A stretch of 64,000 bases of DNA from the NCBI GenBank assembly GCA_018398585.1, contig JAGTTD010000008.1, positions 3,918,501 through 3,982,500 on the forward strand, in the 5' to 3' direction. The notes beneath the pieces were generated by a model. It was given only the letters and a program-made list of their open reading frames with translations. It ran no database searches and had not been told where the DNA came from. Below are positions 44,148-55,258 of the stretch, piece by piece (positions within the stretch are counted from its first letter, which is position 1; every line of letters begins with the position of its first letter). A program made the translations under genes and the position numbers. Source of the stretch: Simmondsia chinensis. Its lineage: Eukaryota; Streptophyta; Magnoliopsida; Caryophyllales; Simmondsiaceae.

Positions 44148-45389
44148 TTACATTTCTTCTTCTTCTTTTTCTGCTTCTTCCTCTTGGCTCGCTCCTTCCT
44201 CCACCTCTCTCATACTGTGGAGTTGCTTAGATTTACACACATGGCCGGGAAAGTACCGCTCTTGACACCGATAGCATCTGCTGTGATCACGTGTGGGTTG
44301 CGAGGACCCTGTTGACACGGTGGGCCCTCCTTTGGACACGGTTGGCTTGGTCACGGAGTGGGAGGAGGATTGTGGCGGTTGTGTCTGGTTTGGTGTGAGG
44401 GACTTAGTCATTGTTTCGTCCTTGTGGATAGGCCTCGGTGTTGGATGCATTATGTTCCTTAGCTCTTCCATTGCAACTTCTTGAAGTTTGGCCTGCTCAA
44501 AGGCCATACTAAGGTCGGTAGGACGGCTCACTTTGACGGATGCTCGGATGGTGGGCTTGAGCCCACTAATGAAACTTGAGACAAAGTATGCCTCACTCAA
44601 AGTCGGGTGGTGGATTAACATCCAACTCTTCAACTCTTCAAACCTCAAGACATAATTTTCGACCGGCCCATTTTGAGACATCTGACTAAATTCTTCCATG
44701 ATATCTTGGAGTGAACGATCCCCAAAACGTTTACATAGCTCGTTCATAAAAAATGGCCATGTCATGTGTGGGTGTCTAAGCTCAAGCCCATGGAACCAAA
44801 TGTCCCCATGTTCATGAAGATGGCTCGAGGCATACTCCACCCATTCATGTTCGGGCACTTGATACCAACGAAAATATTTAAGGCACTTACGAATCCAAGC
44901 TCTTGGGTTCATACCTTCGAATTTTGGAATCTCGAGCCTTGGTGCGTGGGTGGACAAGGTGCGGTTGCTCCCATGGCTCCGGCTAAAATCTCCTTCATCT
45001 ATGACCCGAGGTGGGACACGGTTAGTTTTAAGCTCCGAGGAATGTGTTGGTGGCGGAAGGATCCCATCTCCGGTTCTAGGATAAGTTCCGGACCCTCCTG
45101 GTGCGGCGGTGTCATGGGCACCCATGGGCACTGCCACGGTCTCAGCTTCAGGCCTCGTTTCTTGGGCCTTTACTAACCGACCAACGGCATCGGTTAGGGC
45201 CCTAATGTCCGCCCTCATGTTTGCCATGTCCGCCCCCATGTTTGCCATGGTGACCTTCATTTCGGTGCTTGTTCGGCTTTGTTGCTCAACATGCTCCTCC
45301 AATCGGTCCATTCTTTCCTCCAAGCGGACCAACCTTCCGTCTATGGCATCGACCCACTCGTTGGTCTCGGTGTGACCGGTTGATGACAT
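44148..45389 (-). CDS. Gag polyprotein of the deleted Ty3-type element
   Basis: Uninterrupted 413-codon frame. It holds an N-terminal coiled-coil (DGRLVRLEERMDRLEEHVEQ, residues about 15-35), a variable linker and the Gag core (EIPKFEGMNPRAWIRKC, WFHGLELR, FGDRSLQDIMEEFSQ, YVLRFEELKSWM). A zinc knuckle, CYRCQERYFPGHVC, lies near the C terminus, followed by a Glu-rich end. Gag assembles the virus-like particle that packages element RNA. Its intact frame contrasts with the absent RT and integrase and the altered protease. It could still make particles for trans-mobilisation, but expression is unknown. Confidence 0.85.
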   Translation of the reverse strand: MSSTGHTETNEWVDAIDGRLVRLEERMDRLEEHVEQQSRTSTEMKVTMANMGADMANMRADIRALTDAVGRLVKAQETRPEAETVAVPMGAHDTAAPGGSGTYPRTGDGILPPPTHSSELKTNRVPPRVIDEGDFSRSHGSNRTLSTHAPRLEIPKFEGMNPRAWIRKCLKYFRWYQVPEHEWVEYASSHLHEHGDIWFHGLELRHPHMTWPFFMNELCKRFGDRSLQDIMEEFSQMSQNGPVENYVLRFEELKSWMLIHHPTLSEAYFVSSFISGLKPTIRASVKVSRPTDLSMAFEQAKLQEVAMEELRNIMHPTPRPIHKDETMTKSLTPNQTQPPQSSSHSVTKPTVSKGGPTVSTGSSQPTRDHSRCYRCQERYFPGHVCKSKQLHSMREVEEGASQEEEAEKEEEEM

Positions 45390-45491
45390 GCTTCTAGTAA
45401 TAGCCTTTTTTTTTTATTCGGTTTTAACCGAATGGGGGAAGTAAGGATATGATATGCCCTCTTCAATCGGAAGATGGCTCTAATACCACTT

Positions 45492-45987
45492 TGTCACGAA
45501 CCTAAGTCCGTGACTTGGATAATTTTGGGGGAATGAACTAGAGAAAGAAAGAGAGTAGAGAAGGTAGAGAATTAAGAAGAGAGATTGAGAAGAGAGTTAG
45601 AAGGAGAGAAGGAGTTAGAGATTAGAAGGGGAGAGGGAACGGTAAAGCAAGAGAGAAAAAGGAAGAGAGAATTTGAATTTTTTTGTTGTTTGATTAGTTG
45701 ATACTCAAAACACAAATTACAAGTGTATATATAGAAATTTGAGGGAAGGCCCAACCATCCCCCTAGGTCCCTAGACCCTACTCCTTAGCCCACATTTTAA
45801 TTAATGCTAATACATCATTACAATTTAAACTAACCCTTTGCCTCCAATTTCACCCCAAGCGGCTCCCCTCCTAATACAAACTCAAATTCAAAATTTAAAC
45901 TAATTAGTTTTACAATATTTTTCATTGCATAACCAATACAAAATAATAAAAATGAAAAATAGTTGTTCGGATGCTGGGTTTGAGACA
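45492..45987 (-). repeat. 5' LTR of the Gag-protease element
   Basis: About 496 bp. It differs from the other LTR by scattered substitutions and small indels (for example GAGAAGGAG versus GAGGAG). Confidence 0.85.
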
Positions 45988-46190
45988 GAGTTGGCAAGAC
46001 ACTTTGCTACTAACGCTTCCAACTCTTGGACTGTTCATTCCGCCCTCTCTTCGAGGCGCTTCAACCTCTCGCTCACTGTAAGTATAGGAACTATCAACTG
46101 CCTCCTAGGTGGCTTTACTTTGAAACGTCCTCGCTGTAATATCAACTGTTGCAACCTTGATGCCTAGTGGAAATAGATAAATATGTGGCC
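45988..46190 (-). other. Other side of the coding-like stretch split by the LTR element
   Basis: Reads on the - strand as a Glu/Arg/Leu-rich coiled-coil-like segment (ERLKRLEERAE, stop, TVQELEALVAKCLA). See the entry at 42444 for its continuation. Confidence 0.3.
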
Positions 46191-46406
46191 GTTTACCCGT
46201 TGATTGTACCAAACAATACTGGATTGGAGGGTTTGGCTAACTCATTAATTTGGAGATTAGCCAAGCAAGACCAAAAGGGAAAGTATAATTTTGTTTGAAA
46301 TCTTTCAATTAAACAGCATAAATAAATTCAATCATCAAAAAATAACAAATAACCCAATGAAGTGGCCTATTTATATACTCTAATTAGCCTAAGAAACACT
46401 AGAATA

Positions 46407-46460
46407 AAAAAAGGAACATACCCAATGTCCCAAGTGCTCCCGTCTAAGCAGGGTCTGGAG
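46407..46460 (-). mobile_element. 54-bp minimal LINE tail insertion with TSD
   Basis: Carries only the last part of the shared tail (CTCCAGACCCTGCTTAGACG..CATTGGGTATG) and a T/A-rich end. It is bracketed by a perfect 16-bp duplication, aagaaacactagaata, at 46391 and 46461. An extremely 5'-truncated retroposition product. Confidence 0.75.
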
Positions 46461-46591
46461 AAGAAACACTAGAATATAATTACAAAATAACATGGTAGCT
46501 GATACAATCCTAATTAGAAATAAGCAGAAATCCTAAAACCTAATTAAAAATAAGCAAAAAGAAAAGCTAATGTTAGCTCCTTTTGCTCTTT

Positions 46592-46760
46592 TTTTTTCAT
46601 TAATTAGCAACAGAGTCACGATACAGAGCTGGCAATTCAACCAAGCGAGCCCTGAGTCAATCCATAAAAGAGCGGGGACAAAAACAATATGATAAAACCA
46701 TACAAATAGAAAGACAATTTAAAACTGACAAAACACAACAGCCCATAGGTGTATTAGCAA
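46592..46760 (-). repeat. Short antisense retroposon 3' end (family a)
   Basis: TTTTTTTTCATTAATTAGCAACAGAGTCAC..GAGCCCTGAGTCAATCC, homologous to 13783 and 20137. Confidence 0.5.
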
Positions 46761-46959
46761 GGCCGCTCGACAACCGAAATTGAACTTGGGCCTAAGGTGT
46801 GTTGTTGCTCTATGCAGCCAAGAAGTGCCTCCAAAGGCCGTGTGGTGCCTCTAGTGCACTGGGGTTGCTAAACTTTTGCATTGCCTAAAGGTTCGCGAGC
46901 CCTCCCTAGCCTCGCATAAGGGCATCTAACGTCCCCCTTCACAGATGGGACTCTCTGAC

Positions 46960-47960
46960 TATCCCTGGGTCAAGCTTGGTGACCACTCGAGAATAAAGTT
47001 TTGGCAAGACAAATGTCTAGGGAATGAAAGTTTAGAAGTCAGATTCTCTGACTTATTCAGGGTCTTGCCGTAACAAAATCACCTGGTTGCCAAATGGGTG
47101 TTTGGGATAGACATGGTGGAGATGGGTGTTTAATTGGAGACATTGGTTCTTTACTAGAGAGGAAGCTGGCTTGTTGGATTTCCATAATTTGCTTCACATA
47201 ATTGGCCCTGCTAGAGACGCTGCTGATGCTGCTTAATTGGAGGAATCACGACCACAAAGGTATGTTCACAATTAGATCATTTTTTGATTCGACTTGGGAT
47301 ATCACTTTGACAAATCATATCGTTGATCATCTTTGCGTGGAAGGGTTTGAAACTCTTGTATGGATGATCTTGTTAGGAAAAATGGACGCTAAACGATACT
47401 TGTGAAATTTGGGTGTTATTTCAGAGGAAGACAAGTAGTGCCTTTTTTTGTGGAGAGGTGGTGGAAAGTATTGATCATCTATTCTTGAGATGTAGGGCCT
47501 TGTGGTGGTTGTGGAACTATCGCTTAAATTGGTAGGATCTTTGATGGGTAATACCAAGCTTTAACAATGAGCTTTTTGATCAATGACTGTCGTGCTAAGT
47601 TGGTGACAAATTTTTGAAAAAGGCATTGGATTATAGTGTTCTTGTGGTAATTTGGATAATTTGGACTACTATGAATAAAATTGTATTTGAAGAGGGATAA
47701 TAGATTGGTGTGAACATGTTTCTGGATAAAGTTTTGATCTGACTCTACTCCCTTATTCATGGGATGAAATAGCCAAAAACATCGAATGTATCAGGAGTTG
47801 GAATAACCCAAGATTGCCATTTTAGGGGGCTTCGACCCGTTGTTCATTTTTTATCGGTTATATTTCTTTTTCTATTGTTTTGTATGTATCTCAAGCTGGT
47901 GAGCATTTTTCAGGCCCCATCCTTACAAGTACAATGACTTTTGCATTGCAAGTTCTCTCG
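46960..47960 (+). mobile_element. L1-type LINE 3' fragment (RT zinc-binding domain)
   Basis: Frames with stops and shifts give IKFWQDKCLGNESLEVRFSD near 46990. CGEVVESIDHLFLRCRALWW, near 47450, is the plant L1 zf-RVT Cys/His signature. After it come WVIWIIWTTMNKIVFEEG-like sequence and a T-rich 3' UTR. The upstream ORF2 is absent. Heavily decayed. Confidence 0.65.
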
Positions 47961-48134
47961 TTATTTAACTAGAAAAAATAGCACTTGTCCTTAGGTTAGC
48001 TTCACCATCAACTCTCTCTTACCTTAATATCAACTCTGACCACACTATCAACACTAAATTAACCTCGCATCAATTATACAAAAATAATTTACCTTGCATA
48101 TCTTTGGGACTATGAGGATCGATATTGTGGTAGA

Positions 48135-48267
48135 TGACAACGACAACAAAATCAAATCAGTGTCTCAGAGAGGCTCTCGGTAAGGTAGGGCCTTGGGAGG
48201 GTAAGATGTACGTAGCCTTACCCCTTACAGGGTGCTATCCCATCGAGAGATTGTTTTCGAAAAGTCT
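48135..48267 (-). mobile_element. LINE/SINE tail-only retroposon with TSD
   Basis: Tail module on the - strand between 14-bp duplications gatattgtggtaga (48121 and 48268). The TTG-like end is at the low-coordinate side (ACAACGACAACAA). Part of this insertion is included in the duplicate at 56866. Confidence 0.7.
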
Positions 48268-48490
48268 GATATTGTGGTAGACATGTATTATATATTTACT
48301 TTTATCACTAATTTGAGTGCCTCGTGTCCGACATAAATCATAACAAACATTAACGAGGAACATCAACCCAATCATACCAAATATCAAGAAGGAATATTTT
48401 TGACACGAATGGATGACACACGAGTCCACCCAAACCTTGTGGTTGAAATACATTGATATATAAAGTGGGGATAGTACTTGTGCTTTTTAG
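48206..48490. repeat. Duplication block A1 (partner 56866-57130)
   Basis: AAGATGTACGTAGCCTTACC through the region ending GGGATAGTACTTGTGCTTTT recurs at 56866-57130 with small changes. It forms the left end of a mosaic duplication whose next block is 48865-48968 plus 54184-55258. Confidence 0.75.
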
Positions 48491-48864
48491 TGAAAGAGTC
48501 CTTTAGACAGGAGATACAAATTAACTAGATTTGCTTTAATTTTAGATAGGAGTAATGTCGAGATTTATTTTGGTCCTTAAGCTTAGTTGGGAAAGCTTCT
48601 CTATATAATAAAAAGAGCCAATTAGGGTTTTATTCATTCAATTGCTTAGAAATTTATCCCTTTTATATGTTCATTCTAATTCTCGAGGTGTGAGAATTTA
48701 GTTAGACTTTATTTCCCTTTGTTTCTGATTGTTTTAGCAATAAAAATTTATGAAGTCTATTGAACCTTCTATTTTCCTTAATGTAAACGGAAAAAAAAAA
48801 AAAAAGATCTTAAATAAAATTTTACTTGAACAAACTTAATATCTATTCGACCCACCCATTTACA

Positions 48865-48968
48865 TCGCCACCCAATCCATAGAAAGTCCAGCTATTGATA
48901 AAATTTGAGTGTTGTCATTATCAAAGCAAAATAACATTATGGTCTCAACAATGATGTGACTTATAATG
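48865..48968. repeat. Duplication block A2, left of the copia insertion
   Basis: CATTTACATCGCCACCCAAT through GACTTATAATG matches 59027-59130. In that other copy the sequence continues directly into the segment that here lies at 54184, beyond the copia element. Confidence 0.8.
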
Positions 48969-49145
48969 TATTAGAGTATAGTACTTCTAGGGTTTAGTAC
49001 TTGTAGGGTTTAGTACATTGATGCCCTCACCCTCCCCCCATATGTAAGGAGGTAAGGGCACTCTAGTACTTTGTCATGCCTTGTAGCTCTATAAATAGAG
49101 CATGTTCTCTTCACTTTATTTCATCATCAATTGCATTCTTTCACA
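48969..49145 (+). repeat. 5' LTR of the copia element
   Basis: Contains a TATAAATAG box (about 49090) and the extra TTGTAGGGTTTAGTAC copy not found in the 3' LTR. Confidence 0.9.
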
Positions 49146-49159
49146 TGGTATCAAGAGCC
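49146..49159 (+). promoter_or_regulatory. Copia primer-binding site
   Basis: TGGTATCAAGAGCC abuts the 5' LTR and matches the copia-type primer site pairing with initiator tRNA-Met. Confidence 0.85.
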
Positions 49160-49326
49160 TCTCAAAGAGACTCTCCTCTTCTCTCTTCTTTTTAATTTTC
49201 TTTTCTGGTCTAAAGTACTAGTTCTCAATTGGTTATTATTTTTATTTAATTTTTTTTTTCTTTTTCGCGTCACTGTTTCTCATCTCTATTCAATTTCTTT
49301 TTCGTCTCTTTCTTTAAACCATTTCT

Positions 49327-50763
49327 ATGGCAGCCCCCCCCCCCCCCCCCCCCCCCCACACGGTCACCCACCCAGCGCCGGCCGAACCCGGCTCTCCCTA
49401 TGTCGGTGCTTCGGTCGAACGCCGGGTGTCCGGCTCCTCCATGGTCATGCCCGATCTTCTCCATATCGTATCTATGACCTCGGATCTACCCCTCAATGGT
49501 CTAACTAATGCCGGTGTTGCCATCTCCGGTACTTCGTTAGCTACCACGAGGCCGCAAGTTTCTCAATTTTTTGGCTCGAGCATCCCAACCTCCCTCCCCC
49601 TCTTCCCCCTACAACCGCCCTCCGGTGCCGCCCTTCGAAATGGCGACCACCGCTGGTCGGGCCTCTCCTGAATACAACCCGCCTGTGGGACCCACTAGGC
49701 TGTACCGAACAGCCACCATGGGTGGGGACCTACTGCTGCTGCATCTGAGCCGCCAGCACCTTTTGGTGTTCACCTCCCCACAACCCCTCTTTTAAACCCT
49801 AACCTAACTCATACTACAAATCAACCTTTATTACTTCCTCTTTCTAATATCTCCAGTATAATAACGATAAAACTTGAAAATGCTACTGATTATACCGCCT
49901 GGAGAGAACAATTTTACATGCTTTTAGTATCCCATCAACTCATGGGTTACATTGATGGTTCATTCCCCTGTCCCCCAACTCATATATTAAACAGTGCGGG
50001 CTCCTCCATCCCCAACCCGGACTATTTAAATTGGGTCCGTACTAACCAAAGTCTCAGATCCTGTATTTCTGCAACTCTCTCTCGCCCTCTCTTAAACGAT
50101 ACTGTTCGACAACCCACATCAAAAGCCATGTGGGATACCCTTGTCAAATGATTCTGAGACCACTCGCTGGCCAAGGAATATGATCTGAGGTCCCAACTAA
50201 TCCATTTAAAGAAAGATGGCAAAACAATGCAACAATACCTTTCGGAACTAAAATCCGTCATTGATGATCTGGCTGCTATAGACTCCCCAATTTTCAATCA
50301 AGAACTAGTACATTACGCCCTTTATGGGCTTCCTATTGAATATGCCGCTTTTGCAACTTTAACTCGCCAAACCACTCCAACCCCTGCTTTTGAAAAATTA
50401 AAAACTGACTTGCTTAATGAAGAAAGTGCCCAAAGCCGATACCAGGGCCGCACCACCACTGACCCACAGCATGCTTTAGTTGCTTCAAATACAGGTACCC
50501 AAGGGTCAAACTATGGTCGTGGGGGTCGTGGTTGAGGTAAGGGCCGTAACAACGATTGCCGTGGCAATCGAGGAGGCTGCTCTGGGGGCCAAAATCAACA
50601 GCATAACACAGGACCTCACAACCCCAACCCGCCACATGCACGCCCGCCCACACTTGGAATTCTCGGCCTTGCACCGGTATCCTGCCAAATCTGTCATAAG
50701 CCTGGTCACAGTGCTGCATCATGTTACCACCGCTTTGATCATGCATCCTTTCCAGATCCTTCG
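49327..50763 (+). pseudogene. Copia Gag, broken
   Basis: ATG at 49327, followed by a C run (about 49333-49357) that probably shifts the frame. The UBN2-type Gag domain follows (WREQFYMLLVSHQLMGYIDG at 49900, SKAMWDTLVK, LKKDGKTMQQYLSELKSVID, YALYGLP). A zinc knuckle, CQICHKPGHSAASC, is at about 50688. In-frame stops occur at 50149, 50158 and 50533. Confidence 0.8.
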
Positions 50764-50778
50764 CATTCCCTTGCTGCT

Positions 50779-53700
50779 ATGTCCATCACCGAATCTCAAG
50801 ACTACAATTGGTATCCTGACTCCGGCGCAACAAATCACATGATACCCAACTCTGGTATGCTTCACACTACTCTTCCTTACAGTGGTCAAAAATGTGTTTT
50901 AGTTGGGAACGGTGCTTTACTACCTATCAGTCATATTGGTTCCACTACCTTACAAATTAAAATGCGTCCTCTTCAACTTAACAATGTTATGTTGGTTCCC
51001 AAACTCACCCATAATTTATTATCCATCAAACAACTATGTCAAGATAACTCATGTACTGTTGAATTTGACTCTGAATTTTTCCGTGTCAAGGACAAGGCTA
51101 CGGGGATCCCTCTGCTTCGAGTTCACAGTAATGGGCCACTCTACAATCTTTCACCCCACTACACCAGCCTCATGGCACAAACTCTTTCTGGAAACCTATG
51201 GCATCAACGGTTAGGGCATCTTGGGCAACCTATGTTAAATGTTCTTTGTTCTCGAAAACCGATTCCTCGTTCTCGTTTTACTGATTTTTGTCAACATTGT
51301 AACTTAGGAAAGTCTCACCAACTTCCCTTTCAACGTGCTTTACATTTAGCTTCTTCGCCTTTGTATTTAATTCATTCGGATGTATGACAATCTCCTGTAG
51401 CGTCAAACTCCTGTTACAAATACTATGTTAACTTTATTGATGATTTTACTCGCTTTACATGGTTATACCCTATGCAACATAAATCCGAAGTATTTGATAT
51501 CTTTGTCACATTTAAAGCACTAGTTGAAAACCAATTTTCCACGAAAATCAAAATTTTTCAAAGTGATGGTGGCTGTGAATTTGATCACCGTCGTATGAAC
51601 AACCTATGCCGACAACATGGCATACACTTTCGCCTTTCTTGTCCTGATACCCCACAACAAAATGGGGTGGCGGAACGAAAGCACCAACATGTAATAGGCA
51701 TGGCTCGGACTTTACTTATTCAAGCCCGGTTACCTTACTGACATTGAGATGACGCTGCCTCTACCGCATGCTTTATTATTAACCGCCTTCCTACCCCTGT
51801 GCTCAATAACTTATCCCCGTTTGAAAAACTGTTTAAACAACAACCAAACTACTCCGGTTTTCGCATATTCGGTTGTGCATGTTTTCCAAATCTCACACCT
51901 CGTGCACCACACAAACTTGCACCTCGCTCTACACCATGCATTTTTATAGGCTCTGCTGCCCCCTATAAAGGCTATAGGTGCTTAGATCCTCAAACAGGTA
52001 AAATCTACATAAACAAGCACGTCACGTTCAATGAAACTAGCTTCCCCTATCCAGAACTAGTCAACCCTACACATATCACTCCACCGGGCTCAACCGCGAG
52101 TATAGTCGACCTCCCTCTCACAATCGCTATCACTCCTGGAGCTCCGCCACTACCGGCCCCTGCCCCCCTCGAGCCCTCCTCAGTCCCTGCCCCACTTGCG
52201 GTGGGCTCCACCCCTATCCCCTCCCCTTGGAGTCCACCCAGCCCCACCATCACACCCATGGTCTCCCATGAAGACCTTGCCCGACCCCCCACTGACCAGC
52301 CCACCTCTCCCCCACCACCGGCAGCTTCGGCTGCTGCACCTCCCTCCACCCACGACCGGGTCGAGTCTCCCACAGAACCTGGCCCCATGATTCTGCCAAC
52401 CAACGTGCACCCCATGCGAACTCGTCTCCAGGCTGGTATTCGAAAGACAAAATATCCCTTGTCTCTCTCTTCCATAACAGTCATACAAGAACCCACTTGT
52501 TACTCTCAGGCAGTCAAAAATCCACAATGGCAAGCAGCCATGGCTGATGAATTTAACGCCCTACTTCATAATCACACATGGGACCTCGTCCCCCCGCACC
52601 CAACTAACAACATTGTCGGTAGCACTTGGAAATATCGAGTTCAGTATAAAGCGGATGGCTTCGTTGATTGATTCAAGGCTCGCCTTGTGGCTCAAGGTTT
52701 TCACCAACGTGAAGGCATTGACTTCAAGGAAACCTTTAGTCCGGTTGTCAAACCTCCTACCATCTGCTTCATTCTTACACTTGCTATCACTCACAAGTGG
52801 TCCATCAAGCAACTTGATGTTAAAAATGCCTTTTTACATGGCCACCTAAAGGAAGAAGTATAACCGCAAGGCTTTATTCACCCCAAATTTCCCAACTATG
52901 TATGTCGCCTACGCAAAGTCCTCTATGGCCTCAAACAAGCTCCCCGAGCTTGGTTCTAACGCTTCAGTACCTTTCTCTATACCTTAGGATTCACTTGTTG
53001 TAATGCTGATCCCTCTCTTTTCTTACTTCGCACCCCCAACAACATCACTTGCTTACTACTATATGTTGATGACATCATCTTAACCGGCTCTAACACCCAG
53101 TCTCTCGACACTCTTGTCGACACCCTCTCCTCTCAATTTGCTATGAAAGACCTTGGTCCCCTACACTACTTCCTCGGTATTGAGGCGCCCCGAACTCCGT
53201 CTTCCCTCTTTCTATCTCAACATCGTTACACAATTGATCTTCTCACCAAACTCAATATGCAAGATGCAAAACCCATCAAAACCCCCTTACCCCCTCGCAC
53301 CCATCTTTCACTAACCGATGTTGACCTCCTCTCTGACCCCACAGAATACAGAAGTGCCGTCGGCACTCTCCAATATCTCACCATGACCCGTCCTGATATT
53401 TGTTATGCTGTTAATCTTGTTTCTCAGTTTATGCATGCTCCCAGAACTAGTCACCGGCAGGTTGTTAAGCGGATCCTTCGGTACCTCAAAAGCACCCATG
53501 ATCATGGGCTCACCATCCTTCCGGGTACCTGCACCTCTGTTGCTGTCTATACTGATGCTGATTGGGGTGGCTGTCCTGACACGCGTCGTTCCACCACTGG
53601 TTATGCCTTGTTCCTTGGCCCCAACCTGATCTCCTGGCGTGCTAAGAAACAAGCCACGGTCTCCAAATCTTCCACTGAATCTGAATATCGGCCCGTCTCA

Positions 53701-54015
53701 CAGGCAGCTGCTGAAGCAGACTGGGTTCGCTACCTCATGCGTGACTTAGGCCTCCGACACACCGGCCCCGTTATCATCTACTGCGATAATATCTCTGCAT
53801 CATACCTGGCTACCAATCCTATCTCAAATGATCAATCCAAACATGTTGATGTTGATTTTCACTATGTCCGGGAAAAGGTCCTCAAGGGTGATCTCCAAGT
53901 TTGTTACACCCCCACCTCTCGTCAAGTTGCGGACATCTTCACCAAAGGTCTCGGTCCAACCCTGTTCCACTACCACAAATCCAATCTTCACGTGGCTGCT
54001 CCCCCTTCAGATTGA
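50779..54015 (+). pseudogene. Copia Pol (protease, integrase, RT, RNase H), broken
   Basis: One frame throughout. Protease WYPDSGATNHM (about 50811), pre-integrase GNLWHQRLGHLG, integrase FIDDFTRFTWLYPM and NGVAERKHQH, RT VTHE-type core with YVDDIILTG (about 53059), RNase H VYTDADWGGC and SKSSTESEYR, and the end DIFTKGL. Stops are at 51385, two near 51739-51747, 52669, 52861 and 52957. Most sit where the family has Trp, Arg or Gln, so single C-to-T or G-to-A changes explain them. No frameshift is needed from 50779 to 54015. Confidence 0.88.
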
Positions 54016-54022
54016 GGGGGCC

Positions 54023-54183
54023 TATTAGAGTATAGTACTTCTAGGGTTTAGTACATTGACTCCCTTACCCTCCCCCCATATGTAAGAAGGTAAGGGCACT
54101 CTAGTACTTTGTCATGCCTTGTAGCTCTATAAATAGAGCATGTTCTCTTCATTTTATTTCATCATCAATTGCATTCTTTCACA
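54023..54183 (+). repeat. 3' LTR of the copia element
   Basis: 161 bp, preceded by a purine tract ATTGAGGGGG at 54011. TSD taatg follows at 54184. Confidence 0.9.
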
Positions 54184-55258
54184 TAATGAATAACAGCCAC
54201 AAATTCTTATAAAGTTACTCTGGCATTAATATTTTTTACTTAAACAATAATGATACCCCAAAATTTAAAGAGAGGAAACACAAAAACTGACACACAAACC
54301 AGCACCCACGTCACCAACAATGAATAGCAACATAGAATCCGACCCACATCCCAAACCCCGCCACATCAACATTTTTTTTCCTCTGACATTAACATCACAC
54401 TGCCTGTCTGGACATTAAAATTTCATAGAGTTACTTTACATTAACATTTTTTTGCTTCAACAATAATGATATACTACAGTTTAGAGAAAAGAAACACAAA
54501 AAACTGACACCCAAGTCACCAATAATGAATTGCAGCATAGAACCCAACCCAACCCAAACCCTACCACATTAACGTTTTTTATTTGCTCTGACATCAACAT
54601 CACACAGCCTGCCGTGACATTAAATTTTCATAGAGTTACTTTACATTAATGTTTTTTTTTTAACTTTAATAATAACAATACGTTAATGTTTAAAGAAAAG
54701 AAACACAAAAACAGACGCAAAAAGCCGCACCCAAGTGACCCAAAAACGAGCCAAAGCACACAACCCAACCCAAGCAAGCTTGAGAAAGTACATGAAAATG
54801 GGTTGACCAGCGCGAAGAGTTTGAAAATACAACTTGGGAGACAACTCAAACACCCACCTAAACATCACACACCCTGCTCTTCCTGGCGCAACCATCATCT
54901 TCAACACACACCCTCCACAGTATTTGAGCACAAAGAACAGAAGAATGAGCAGACCCACTATACATATAGTGTTGATGATCAGCTTCTCATGCTTTAGTAA
55001 AGCCGAGACTACCTGTTAAGAGTAACAACTCCAGTTAAATATAAATCCCATATAGGAGTTTTAAAAAAGAATAGGCCAACATATAAGTCTTGCTCGTGGA
55101 TTCCTTCCAATTAGTTCTAGGGTAGAATCTTACTTGAAATTATATGTGGGTCTCGTATATGTCAAATCTGTGAGTTTACCTGATGCTTCAATTTGTGAAG
55201 TAGGTGAGGGAAACTTGTAGTGTATTTTTCAAGTAGTTGAAAGATTCCTGTTACTGAG
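54184..55258. repeat. Duplication block A2, right of the copia insertion
   Basis: Continues the block begun at 48865 and matches 59126-59856 plus 60552-60918. It includes exon 3 and part of exon 2 of the gene model at 54683-56196. Confidence 0.8.
54208..54685. repeat. Tandem repeat of about 210 bp (three diverged units)
   Basis: Units start with AGTTACTYTRSATTAA near 54208, 54426 and 54630. Each contains AAGAAACACAAAAACTGACA..AAGTCACC and AACCCAACCC-type text. The same three-unit array recurs at about 59150-59640. Its last unit overlaps the C-terminal codons of the neighbouring gene model. Confidence 0.65.

Larger units (their letters stand above)
43113..45987 (-). mobile_element. Ty3/gypsy-derived element with Gag and protease only
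   Basis: Complete insertion of 2875 bp, with LTRs at 45492-45987 (5') and 43113-43604 (3') and a perfect TSD gagtt (43108 and 45988). LTRs start TGTCATGAACCC or a variant and end TTCGTGACA. The internal region has a tRNA-Met-like primer site (TGGTATTAGAGCC after the 5' LTR), Gag, protease, then a pol-end-like CCTTGAGGACAAGG and a purine tract. RT, RNase H and integrase are missing. It is therefore an internally deleted, non-autonomous derivative that would need a partner's Pol. Confidence 0.85.
48969..54183 (+). mobile_element. Ty1/copia LTR retrotransposon with short LTRs and TSD
   Basis: 5215 bp, with a TSD taatg (48964 and 54184). LTRs are 177 bp (5') and 161 bp (3'). The size difference is a 16-bp tandem duplication in the 5' LTR, plus about five substitutions. 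Ends are TATTAGAG..TTCACA, so the 5' terminus is TA rather than TG in both LTRs. The order Gag, protease, integrase, RT, RNase H defines copia; the Gag and short LTRs suit the Ale/Retrofit-like group. The body runs in one reading frame with many in-frame stops. The paralogous site at 59131 is empty, confirming the boundaries. Confidence 0.92.

Noticed and set aside
52047..52533. Gly/Val-rich open frames on the - strand
   Set aside because: They are the antisense shadow of the Pro-rich linker in copia Pol.
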